NCBI GenBank assembly: GCA_023144675.1
Contig: JAGLFE010000295.1
Coordinates: 1-7,473, forward strand
Reading direction: 5' to 3'
Origin: Thiomargarita sp.
Lineage (GTDB): Bacteria > Pseudomonadota > Gammaproteobacteria > Beggiatoales > Beggiatoaceae
Length of the DNA stretch: 7,473 nucleotides
Below the pieces are notes generated by a model. The model worked only from the letters and a program-made list of their open reading frames with translations. It was not told the DNA's origin and ran no database searches. Shown here in pieces: positions 1-6,722 of this stretch (position 1 is the stretch's first letter; every line of letters starts with the position of its first letter). A program made the position numbers and the translations under genes.

Positions 1-309
1 TTTTATATGTATTTCTTGGTAGATATTTACGTTTATGCTTCATTAAAACACTGCATTCAGGAGATTTTAAAAAAAACATGATGCGATTTTTCAGAATCAA
101 AAAGCTCAACTCATCAACAACCCCACTGCTCGTTGGATATTCCAATATTTTAAAGAAATTTATGTGCTGATTATAGAACATACGCAAGAACTTGTGTTGA
201 ATCTGAATGTAGCATCAAATTAGGTTGCTCAATTGGTAAGCCATATCAGGTATTATATGCTGGAAGTTGTATGCCAGAGTGTCGGTTAAAAGAAAAAAGT
301 TATTTATAA
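1..309 (+). pseudogene. Decayed C-terminal part of an IS1634-like transposase
   Basis: This is not an open gene, but three pieces in different frames join into one transposase C-terminus. Piece 1 (about 22-78) reads VYASLKHCIQEILKK. Piece 2 (about 71-220) gives QNQKAQLINNPTARWIFQYF, followed by IIEHTQELVLNLN, and stops at TAG 221-223. Piece 3 (about 220-309) reads LGCSIGKPYQVLYAGSC and ends at TAA 307-309. From memory of the family, the PTxRW-[IV]-FQ motif, then V-NLN, then LGxPYxxxY near the end is the typical C-terminal layout of IS1634-type transposases. At least two frameshifts (near 70-79 and 211-222) make it non-functional. The 5' part lies outside the window. The family assignment is from recognition, not a search. 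No terminal inverted repeat is obvious after the stop. Confidence 0.7.
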
Positions 310-375
310 CGTGATGTTCGACTTTTTTATCAAAATATTGGAAAAAATTTTCAGAAACGATAAAATGATACATTT

Positions 376-404
376 TTGTAAAACAGTTTAAAATATGCTA
401 AAAT
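376..404 (+). promoter_or_regulatory. Probable sigma-70 promoter of the P-type ATPase gene
   Basis: The -35-like hexamer TTGTAA (376-381) is separated by exactly 17 bp from the -10-like TAAAAT (399-404). The -10 is preceded by TGC (396-398), giving an extended -10. Transcription would start near 411, leaving a leader of about 40 nt before the ATG at 451. The site lies after the end of the upstream transposase remnant, so the ATPase appears to have its own promoter. No operator palindrome that would point to a specific regulator is evident. Confidence 0.6.
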
Positions 405-440
405 AACAAAACATATTAATATAAATTGTCATTTCAACCT

Positions 441-446
441 AGAGGA
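441..446 (+). promoter_or_regulatory. Ribosome binding site of the ATPase gene
   Basis: AGAGGA ends 4 nt before the ATG at 451, a close but usable Shine-Dalgarno spacing. It supports this ATG as the start. The protein then opens with the expected soluble N-terminal segment before the first membrane helix. Confidence 0.65.
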
Positions 447-450
447 TTTT

Positions 451-3117
451 ATGAAATTTACTTTTTCCGGTTTAACGGACGAACAGGTTCAAGATTCACG
501 CACGCAACATGGTGATAATACTATCACTAATATGAAGCGCGAAACTTTTTGGGATAAATTATGGCAGAATTTTAAAGACCCGATTATTATTATTTTAGTC
601 TTTGCGTTAGTGGTTACTATTATATTAACCATTTTAGGTTATACCAAATGGTATGAAAGTGTTGGTATTGCCTTAGCGGTTTTTATTGCTACTTTTGTTG
701 CTACTTGGGCTGAACATAGTAATGAAAATGAGTTTCAAAAACTGTTAGAAGAAGCTTCGATGATTCAGGTCAAAGTATTTAGAAATGGACATTTGATTGA
801 AATGGGTATTAACAACTTAGTTGTGGGCGATTATATTTTATTACAACCTGGTGATACTATTCCAACTGATGGCATTTTAGTTTCAGGGCATCTTGATGTT
901 AATGAAGCCTCTTTAACTGGTGAATCCGAACCGATTCGTAAACAGGAAGCTAAAACTGAGATTACAGAAGCAAATAAATTATTCAGAGCGGCTTTAATTG
1001 AAGATGGTGAAGCGGTTATGCAAGCAACGGCGGTTGGAAATAAAACCCGTTATGGCGAAACCATGACCGAAATTTTGAGTGCAGAAGACCGTTTATCACC
1101 GTTGCAGGCAAAATTAGTTCATTTAGGTAAACAAATCAGTATGTTTGGCTATATTGGAGCCAGTTGTATTTTTGTTGCCTTTATGTTAAATCATATATTT
1201 TTACAAAGCGATGGCGGCATGACTGCTTATTTTGCATTGCCAACAGGTGAAATTATTACCCATGTCGTTACCGCACTTATTTTAGCAATTATTATTATCG
1301 TAGTCGCAGTTCCAGAAGGCTTGCCGATGATGATTGCGATGGTTTTGGCATTAAATATGCGCAAACTGTTATCAGTCAAAGTTTTAGTGCGTAAATTATT
1401 AGGCATAGAAACCGCTGGTAGTTTAACCGTACTATTTACAGATAAAACTGGTACTTTAACTCAAGGAAAATTAGCGGTTGAAGAATTTGTATCGGGCAAT
1501 GCTAAACCGTATCAAAAATTAGATGATATTCCTGAATCAATACGTGAAATGGTTGGTTTCGCCCTGCGTAATAATACAGGAGCTATTATTGATACTAGCG
1601 ACCCGAAAAACGTAACCATGGTTGGTGCAGATAGAACTGAACAAGCGATGTTAAGATTTATTACCCCGTTGCTTTTGGAATCACAATCAGAAATCGATAT
1701 TATTGATATGATTTCTTTTAACAGTAGCCGTAAATTTTCAGCAATGCAAGTTGCAGGTGATAAAAAATTAACTTTGGTTAAAGGCGCAACTGAAATTATT
1801 TTACAAAATTGTACCCATATTTTAGATGTCGATGGTAATAAAATTCCGCTTGGTGATAAGGCTGATTTGGAAGCCAAAATGACTGAATTATCAAAACGGG
1901 CGATGCGTTTATTAGCCGTTGCGATTACTGATACGCCGATTGATGATTCTAAACAATTGCCAGCCGAATTAATTTTAGTCGGTATTTTTGCCATGCGGGA
2001 TGCTTTGCGAACCAATTCTTATGAAGCTGTAAAAGTTTCGCAACGAGCTGGAGTGCAAGTTATTATGATTACTGGCGATGCTAAAGAAACTGCTCAAGCA
2101 ATTGCTCAAGATGTAGGTTTATTTACCGAAAAAGAAAATAAAGTATTGACTTCAGCAGATTTGGCAACTATGTCAGATGAAGAAGTTAAGGCAGCTTTAC
2201 CGCATATTTGTGTTATTGCCCGAGCTTTCCCAACCGATAAAAGTCGCCTGGTGAAATTAGCTAAAGAACTAAGTTGGGTGGTGGGCATGACTGGCGATGG
2301 AGTTAATGATGCACCTGCGGTTAAAAATGCTGATGTCGGTTTTGCTATGGGTAGCGGCACTGAAATGACTAAAGAATCAGGCGATATTGTGATTTTGGAT
2401 GATAATTTCTCTTCCATTTCTAAAGCCATGTTATATGGGCGTACTTTATTTAAATCCATTCGTAAATTCCTAATTTTTCAATTAACGGTAAATTTATCAG
2501 CGATTTTAGTAGCTTTTTTAGGACCTTTTTTTGGTTTCGATTTGCCTTTAACCATGACCCAATTGCTGTGGATTAATATTATTATGGATACTTTGGCTGG
2601 ACTTGCGTTTGCGGGTGAAGCGGCACTTTCCCGTTATATGCACGAACAACCGATTCCTAAAGATGAACCTTTGATTAATAAAGATATGTGGTCATCCATC
2701 TTAATTAATGGGATTATCGCAGCCACAGCAAGTATGATATTTTTAAATTATGCTCCAATTCGGGAACTATTTTCACGGGGTTTGGATATTAATAGCAAAG
2801 AAGCAGAAGCGATATTTTTAACTGCTTTTTTTGGCTTTTTTGTATTTATGCACGCTTTCAACACCTTCAATGCCCGTACTGAAAGTTTAAACTTATTTGA
2901 ACATATTTTGAAAAATCGCTTATTTTTAGGCGTAATTGTAGTTATTTTTACCGTGCAAACTACTTTTATTTATATTGGTGGCGAAGTATTGCGTACCGTT
3001 CCGTTGCAACCAATGGAATGGCTTTATATAACAATATTTGCCATTATATTAATTCCGATTGATTTAACTAGAAAATTGATACGTAATATATGGTTTAGCA
3101 ATCCGATTGCGAAGTAA
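451..3117 (+). CDS. Calcium-type (P2) cation-translocating P-type ATPase
   Basis: This is an intact 888-residue P-type ATPase, the usual length for bacterial Ca2+ pumps of the P2 (SERCA/PMCA-like) group. Such pumps use ATP to export a cation, normally Ca2+, across the cytoplasmic membrane. Order of parts: a cation-ATPase N-terminal segment (1-40); TM1-TM2 (about 44-88); an actuator domain with TGES (156-159); TM3-TM4 with PEGLP (288-292); the phosphorylation site DKTGT with acceptor D331; a nucleotide-binding domain with KGA (444-446); TGD (541-543) and TGDGVNDAP (614-622) of the P domain; and TM5-TM10 (about 672-880). Candidate ion ligands are E289 in TM4, N681 in TM5, and N709 and D713 in the TM6 segment WINIIMD. 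The residues after PEGLP (MMIAMVLALNMRKLL) and FTDKTGT differ from the classic SERCA wording. They resemble a known bacterial subgroup, so the ion should be read as Ca2+-like but unproven. No partner gene lies beside it, so it looks monocistronic. Confidence 0.93.
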   Translation: MKFTFSGLTDEQVQDSRTQHGDNTITNMKRETFWDKLWQNFKDPIIIILVFALVVTIILTILGYTKWYESVGIALAVFIATFVATWAEHSNENEFQKLLEEASMIQVKVFRNGHLIEMGINNLVVGDYILLQPGDTIPTDGILVSGHLDVNEASLTGESEPIRKQEAKTEITEANKLFRAALIEDGEAVMQATAVGNKTRYGETMTEILSAEDRLSPLQAKLVHLGKQISMFGYIGASCIFVAFMLNHIFLQSDGGMTAYFALPTGEIITHVVTALILAIIIIVVAVPEGLPMMIAMVLALNMRKLLSVKVLVRKLLGIETAGSLTVLFTDKTGTLTQGKLAVEEFVSGNAKPYQKLDDIPESIREMVGFALRNNTGAIIDTSDPKNVTMVGADRTEQAMLRFITPLLLESQSEIDIIDMISFNSSRKFSAMQVAGDKKLTLVKGATEIILQNCTHILDVDGNKIPLGDKADLEAKMTELSKRAMRLLAVAITDTPIDDSKQLPAELILVGIFAMRDALRTNSYEAVKVSQRAGVQVIMITGDAKETAQAIAQDVGLFTEKENKVLTSADLATMSDEEVKAALPHICVIARAFPTDKSRLVKLAKELSWVVGMTGDGVNDAPAVKNADVGFAMGSGTEMTKESGDIVILDDNFSSISKAMLYGRTLFKSIRKFLIFQLTVNLSAILVAFLGPFFGFDLPLTMTQLLWINIIMDTLAGLAFAGEAALSRYMHEQPIPKDEPLINKDMWSSILINGIIAATASMIFLNYAPIRELFSRGLDINSKEAEAIFLTAFFGFFVFMHAFNTFNARTESLNLFEHILKNRLFLGVIVVIFTVQTTFIYIGGEVLRTVPLQPMEWLYITIFAIILIPIDLTRKLIRNIWFSNPIAK

Positions 3118-3191
3118 TTTAGTCCTGAAAACCTTTTAGTTTCTCTGATACTTAACAAGTTTTTTTAGAAAATTATCTTATTTAAGACCAG

Positions 3192-3297
3192 CAATTTTTG
3201 GTAGTCCTAAACAAAGTAGTGATGGTCTCAAAAAACCTGTCAGGTATCAAAGACCTAACAGGTTTAGCACTACCTATCTTAGGACTACCCAATTTTT
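3192..3297. mobile_element. 90-bp palindromic MITE-like element with 8-bp target duplication
   Basis: The element body is 3200-3289. It begins with GGTAGTCCTAA (3200-3210) and ends with the exact reverse complement TTAGGACTACC (3279-3289). It is flanked on both sides by the identical octamer CAATTTTT (3192-3199 and 3290-3297), as expected for a target-site duplication. Inside, GTAGTG (3216-3221) pairs with CACTAC (3268-3273) in the same register as the ends. A central hairpin follows: AAACCTGTCAGGT (3233-3245), a 7-nt loop (3246-3252) and ACCTAACAGGTTT (3253-3265), giving 13 pairs with one C-A mismatch. It has no coding capacity. The parent transposase is unknown. An 8-bp duplication is known for families such as IS66, ISL3 and IS1595, but the terminal sequence does not match the GTAA-type IS66 ends I know. 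As RNA it would fold strongly, so it may also limit readthrough from the ATPase gene. Confidence 0.75.
3233..3265. repeat. Central AACCTGTCAGGT-type hairpin inside the MITE
   Basis: This is a 13-bp stem (3233-3245 with 3253-3265) around the 7-nt loop ATCAAAG. The only mismatch is C3241 opposite A3257. ACCTGACAGGT-like palindromes recur, as far as I recall, as dispersed hairpins in several bacterial genomes, so this core may have an origin separate from the outer inverted repeats. It is followed by mixed sequence rather than a T-run, so it is not a classic intrinsic terminator by itself. Confidence 0.7.
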
Positions 3298-3300
3298 TAA

Positions 3301-3309
3301 TGATATATT
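3301..3309 (+). promoter_or_regulatory. Possible extended -10 promoter for the kinase-rhodanese unit
   Basis: TGATATATT fits an extended -10 (TGn followed by TATATT at 3304-3309), 36 bp before the kinase ATG at 3346. No convincing -35 is present 16-18 bp upstream. That stretch is the right end of the MITE (about 3280-3287), so the call rests on the -10 alone in a very AT-rich region. Confidence 0.35.
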
Positions 3310-3345
3310 ATTATTTTAGGGATTACCTTAATAATTTCAAGATTA

Positions 3346-6033
3346 ATGATGCTTAAAATTAGATTAAAAACCAAATTAATATTAATCCTCATGCCATTAG
3401 TTATTATTCCTATAATATTACTCGGCTATTTAACTTACATCTATATAATAGATATTAACAAACAAAGAATTTTAACACTTAATGAATCACTTTTACAACA
3501 AATTCAACAAGAAACAATTTCACATTTAAAAACTGCCGAAGTGAATTTAGATTTATTAATAAATGCTCTTGATTTAAAGCTTCCAATTATAGAAATAAAG
3601 CAAAAAATAAACTCGACAACTAAAATATGGTTTGAAAACTATCCTTATAGTCAATTACAAATATTATCGGCGGCAGGTTCTGAAATAATGACTTTCAACA
3701 ACCCAAATCTGGCTATTAAACTTGAATTACCCGAATTTTCAATTATACAAAAAACCGCTCTTAATTTAGTTGAAAAACCTAACCCATATTTTCTAATTAA
3801 CAAAAAAATCTCGACCCAATCAATAAAATTCAATAATAGTTATTTAGTATTAAAAATACCTAACAATTTTTTGAATAAATATACCACTCAAAAAAACCAA
3901 ATTAATTGTTTTATAATTACTGATAACAAGGGATATATTCTATTTCGTTCAAATAGTAGTAAGGCTATTACTGCTAAAATTAAGCAATTACCTAATTTTA
4001 ATACGCTACAACAAAATTTAATTAGAGCTCCAATTACTTTAGAAAAAATTTCGATTTACTTACAAGGAGTTCCATTAACTGAAAATTTTTACTTATTCAC
4101 CTTATTACCAAGTCAAAAATTTTTAGCTATAGGAGATTCTATTAGTAATTTATACCTTATCGCTAGTTTAATCAGTATTATTGTTGCGCTTATTTTTCTA
4201 TTTTACGCCCTTAAATATTTAGTAGTTAATCCAATAAAAATATTGACTGAAGCCAGTGGAAAAATTAATGTTGCTTGTTTAGATATAAAATTGCCATCAA
4301 ATAAAACCGATGAATTCGGCTCTTTATATTCCTGTTTTAACCAAATGGTTATTGGACTAAAAGTTGCATTGAGAGAAGTTGAAAATGCCAATACTGAATT
4401 AGAACAAAAAGTACGATTGCGCACTCATCGTTTACAAAGATTAAATAATGAGTTAGAAACCGCTCGCCAAAAAGCAGAAGCCGCTAGTCGTACTAAAAGC
4501 CAATTTGTAGCAAATATTAGCCATGAATTACGTACTCCGATGAATGGAATTTTAGGTATGGCACAATTGGTGTTAAAAACGCCTTTGAATAATAAACAAC
4601 GTAAACAAATTAATATTTTATATGAATCGGGCAATGCTTTACTGAATATTATTAATGAATTGCTTGATTTAAGCAAAATTGAAGCTGGTAAAATGAAATT
4701 GGATTCAGTTCCTTTTGATGTATTAAAAACTGTGAAGGATACAATCACTTTATTAAGTATTCGGGCTGAGGAAAAAGGCTTAGTTCTTAAAAAACAATTT
4801 GATGATAAAATACCTAAACAAGTACTAGGAGATAGCAATCGTGTAAGACAAATTGTATTGAATTTAGTTGGCAATGCTATCAAATTTACCAATGAAGGTA
4901 GTATTACCATCAATATGCGTTTGGAAAATATTGTAAATAATCATCTACAACTTAGAGTAGCTGTGATTGATACTGGCATTGGTATTCCACAACGCGAAGT
5001 TCCTTATTTATTTGATAAATTTCGTCAAGTAGATGCTTCAACTAGCCGTAAATACGGCGGGACTGGTTTAGGTTTATTTATTTGCCGTCAACTTATTACT
5101 TTAATGGGAGGACAAATTGGTATATATACTCAAGAAGAAAAGGGTAGTACTTTTTGGTTTACTTTAAGTTTACCAATAGTCAAACCTATTTCAACTACAT
5201 ATAATAAATCAATTTGTTATAACAAAATAATTGCTAGTCAAACCACTGAACAATATAAAACTGATATGCCTAATATTTTATTAGTAGAAGACGATAAATT
5301 AAATCAAATGGTAACAGAAATGGCACTAGAAGATTCCAGCTGTCAATTAGATATTGCTAATCATGGCGAAGAAGCTTTAATAATGCTGACTGATAATAGT
5401 TATGATTTGATTTTTATGGATTTACACATGCCAATTTTGGATGGTTACGCTACCACCAAACAAATTAGAATTAATGAACAGACCACAAAGAATCATATAC
5501 CTATTATTGCCATGACGGCTGATAATTCTCCAGAAGATTTAGCTAAATGTTTAGAAATTGGTATAGATGATATTTTACATAAACCAATTAATAAAAATAC
5601 GTTCAATCAAATGCTAGAAAAGTGGTTTCACTGTGAATTAGTTAATAAAATTAAATTAGGAAAAATTTTATTAGCAGAAGATAATGAAGCTAATCAAACG
5701 GTTCAAAAAATGATGTTGCTGGATATGGGTTATCAAGTTGATATTGCTATTGATGGGCAACAAGCTATTGAAATGATTAATAACAATGACTATAATTTAG
5801 TTTTAATGGATATTCATATGCCGATTTTAAATGGCTGTGCTACTACCGAACTTATTCGTGAACAAGAAAAAAATATGAAAACCAGTCATTTACCTATTAT
5901 TGCCATTACTGCTAGTGTAACAAATAATGATATTGAAAAATGTATGCAGGCAGGAATGGATGGATTCTTGTCTAAACCAATTGTGCAAACAAAGTTGGTT
6001 GAAATACTAGATAAATTCCTAAAAAATATCTAA
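3346..6033 (+). CDS. Membrane-bound hybrid sensor histidine kinase with two receiver domains
   Basis: An 895-residue hybrid kinase. TM1 (about 10-34) and TM2 (about 269-289) bracket a roughly 235-residue extracytoplasmic sensor region that I cannot assign; its size would suit a double Cache fold. Next come a HAMP domain (about 290-343, with DEFG at 322-325), a coiled coil (about 344-380) and a HisKA domain with phospho-acceptor H393 in SHELRTP. The HATPase domain has its N box (N506, N510), DTGIGIP (542-548), an F box (LFDKF, about 554-558) and GGTGLGL (571-577). Receiver 1 (about 642-757) has E648/D649/D650, acceptor D692, T724 and K746. Receiver 2 (about 773-893) has E778/D779, acceptor D822 and K877. 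All key residues are present, so it should be active. The protein ends right after receiver 2, with no HPt domain, so an HPt protein elsewhere is expected. ATG codons occur at 3346 and 3349; the weak AAGA (3339-3342) is better spaced for the second. The sensor half looks more AT-rich than the kinase core. The rhodanese gene follows 50 bp downstream. Confidence 0.92.
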   Translation: MMLKIRLKTKLILILMPLVIIPIILLGYLTYIYIIDINKQRILTLNESLLQQIQQETISHLKTAEVNLDLLINALDLKLPIIEIKQKINSTTKIWFENYPYSQLQILSAAGSEIMTFNNPNLAIKLELPEFSIIQKTALNLVEKPNPYFLINKKISTQSIKFNNSYLVLKIPNNFLNKYTTQKNQINCFIITDNKGYILFRSNSSKAITAKIKQLPNFNTLQQNLIRAPITLEKISIYLQGVPLTENFYLFTLLPSQKFLAIGDSISNLYLIASLISIIVALIFLFYALKYLVVNPIKILTEASGKINVACLDIKLPSNKTDEFGSLYSCFNQMVIGLKVALREVENANTELEQKVRLRTHRLQRLNNELETARQKAEAASRTKSQFVANISHELRTPMNGILGMAQLVLKTPLNNKQRKQINILYESGNALLNIINELLDLSKIEAGKMKLDSVPFDVLKTVKDTITLLSIRAEEKGLVLKKQFDDKIPKQVLGDSNRVRQIVLNLVGNAIKFTNEGSITINMRLENIVNNHLQLRVAVIDTGIGIPQREVPYLFDKFRQVDASTSRKYGGTGLGLFICRQLITLMGGQIGIYTQEEKGSTFWFTLSLPIVKPISTTYNKSICYNKIIASQTTEQYKTDMPNILLVEDDKLNQMVTEMALEDSSCQLDIANHGEEALIMLTDNSYDLIFMDLHMPILDGYATTKQIRINEQTTKNHIPIIAMTADNSPEDLAKCLEIGIDDILHKPINKNTFNQMLEKWFHCELVNKIKLGKILLAEDNEANQTVQKMMLLDMGYQVDIAIDGQQAIEMINNNDYNLVLMDIHMPILNGCATTELIREQEKNMKTSHLPIIAITASVTNNDIEKCMQAGMDGFLSKPIVQTKLVEILDKFLKNI

Positions 6034-6072
6034 ATTTTCAATTTTTTTTAAATTCAAATATTTTCAAACCAA

Positions 6073-6077
6073 AAGGA
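6073..6077 (+). promoter_or_regulatory. Ribosome binding site of the rhodanese gene
   Basis: AAGGA ends 6 nt before the ATG at 6084, a near-ideal Shine-Dalgarno spacing that fixes this start. The 50-bp gap after the kinase stop shows no terminator hairpin, which is consistent with co-transcription. Confidence 0.65.
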
Positions 6078-6083
6078 TGAATA

Positions 6084-6593
6084 ATGGATTTACCTAACGG
6101 CAAAAAAACCACTTTATCGCTTTATACAACGGCAACCGAAGCTTATAACTTATTGATAAATGAACCAAAATCTTTATTTATTGATGTCCGCACACCAGCA
6201 GAATTAACCTTTGTTGGCTTCCCAACAATTATTGATGCCAATATTCCTTATGAATTTATTGATGATTGGTATCAATGGAATGACAAAACCAAGAGTTTCC
6301 AAACGCAGATTAATCCTAATTTTATAGTTGCGGTAGAAGATAAAATTAATCAAAAAAAATTAACTAGAAATAGCCTGATAATTTTTATATGCCGCTCTGG
6401 TTATCGAAGTGCGCGTTCTGCTAATTTACTCGCTAAAGAAGGTTATATGAACGTCTATAATTTAATAGATGGTTTTGAAGGGGATAATGTAATTTCTGGT
6501 CTTAAAAAAGGACAACGTATTATTAACGGCTGGAAAAATAGCAATTTACCTTGGACTGCTCAATTAGATAAGGAAAAGATGTATTTTGGATAA
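6084..6593 (+). CDS. Single-domain rhodanese-like sulfurtransferase
   Basis: A 169-residue cytoplasmic rhodanese-domain protein with no signal peptide or membrane segment. Rhodaneses carry a persulfide sulfur on a catalytic cysteine and pass it to thiols, cyanide or protein acceptors. Visible family marks: FIDVRTPAEL (about 32-41), the early rhodanese strand with the D-V-R motif; a V-G-F-P...ANIPYEF segment (about 44-58); and the active-site loop CRSGYRS starting at C103. This six-residue loop is the type that handles sulfur rather than phosphate. The GFEGD motif (about 129-133) and the NGWK...LPW tail are typical of a longer single-domain subgroup. It is larger than compact members such as GlpE (about 108 residues), mainly through an aromatic-rich insertion (about 58-78, DDWYQW...) and the C-terminal tail. 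It lies 50 bp behind the hybrid kinase with a good RBS and is probably co-transcribed with it. The physiological sulfur donor and acceptor cannot be read from the sequence. Confidence 0.88.
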   Translation: MDLPNGKKTTLSLYTTATEAYNLLINEPKSLFIDVRTPAELTFVGFPTIIDANIPYEFIDDWYQWNDKTKSFQTQINPNFIVAVEDKINQKKLTRNSLIIFICRSGYRSARSANLLAKEGYMNVYNLIDGFEGDNVISGLKKGQRIINGWKNSNLPWTAQLDKEKMYFG

Positions 6594-6621
6594 TTGTGCA
6601 GTGAAACCAGTATAAAATAAT

Positions 6622-6632
6622 GGTAGTCCTGA
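6622..6632. repeat. Lone copy of the MITE terminal motif GGTAGTCCTGA
   Basis: GGTAGTCCT (6622-6630) repeats the first nine bases of the MITE terminal repeat at 3200-3208, and the next two bases (GA versus AA) differ only at the first. No inverted partner AGGACTACC occurs downstream before the IS66 remnant. It may be the stump of a second, broken copy of the element. The rest of 6594-6722 shows no gene and no clear terminator. Confidence 0.4.
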
Positions 6633-6722
6633 ATAATGCAATGATTTTTCAGAGAAATATGTTAATGCTTATAAAAAAGTACCATAAAAATAACTGTATT
6701 GCAAGTTAAATTAATTAGTTAA

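Noticed and set aside
1512..2459. Reverse-strand open frames of 167 and 117 codons inside the ATPase gene
   Set aside because: They lie antisense to conserved N- and P-domain coding sequence, have no recognisable domains, and their serine/isoleucine-rich composition is what the complement of this gene would give.
3150..3166. Possible intrinsic terminator after the ATPase (ACTT-AAC-AAGT followed by T residues)
   Set aside because: The stem is only 4 bp and contains one G-C pair, with a 3-nt loop. It is too weak to call in such AT-rich DNA despite the T-run.
3651..4913. Reverse-strand open frames of 60, 73 and 162 codons inside the kinase gene
   Set aside because: They are antisense shadows of the sensor, HAMP and kinase domains, without recognisable protein features.
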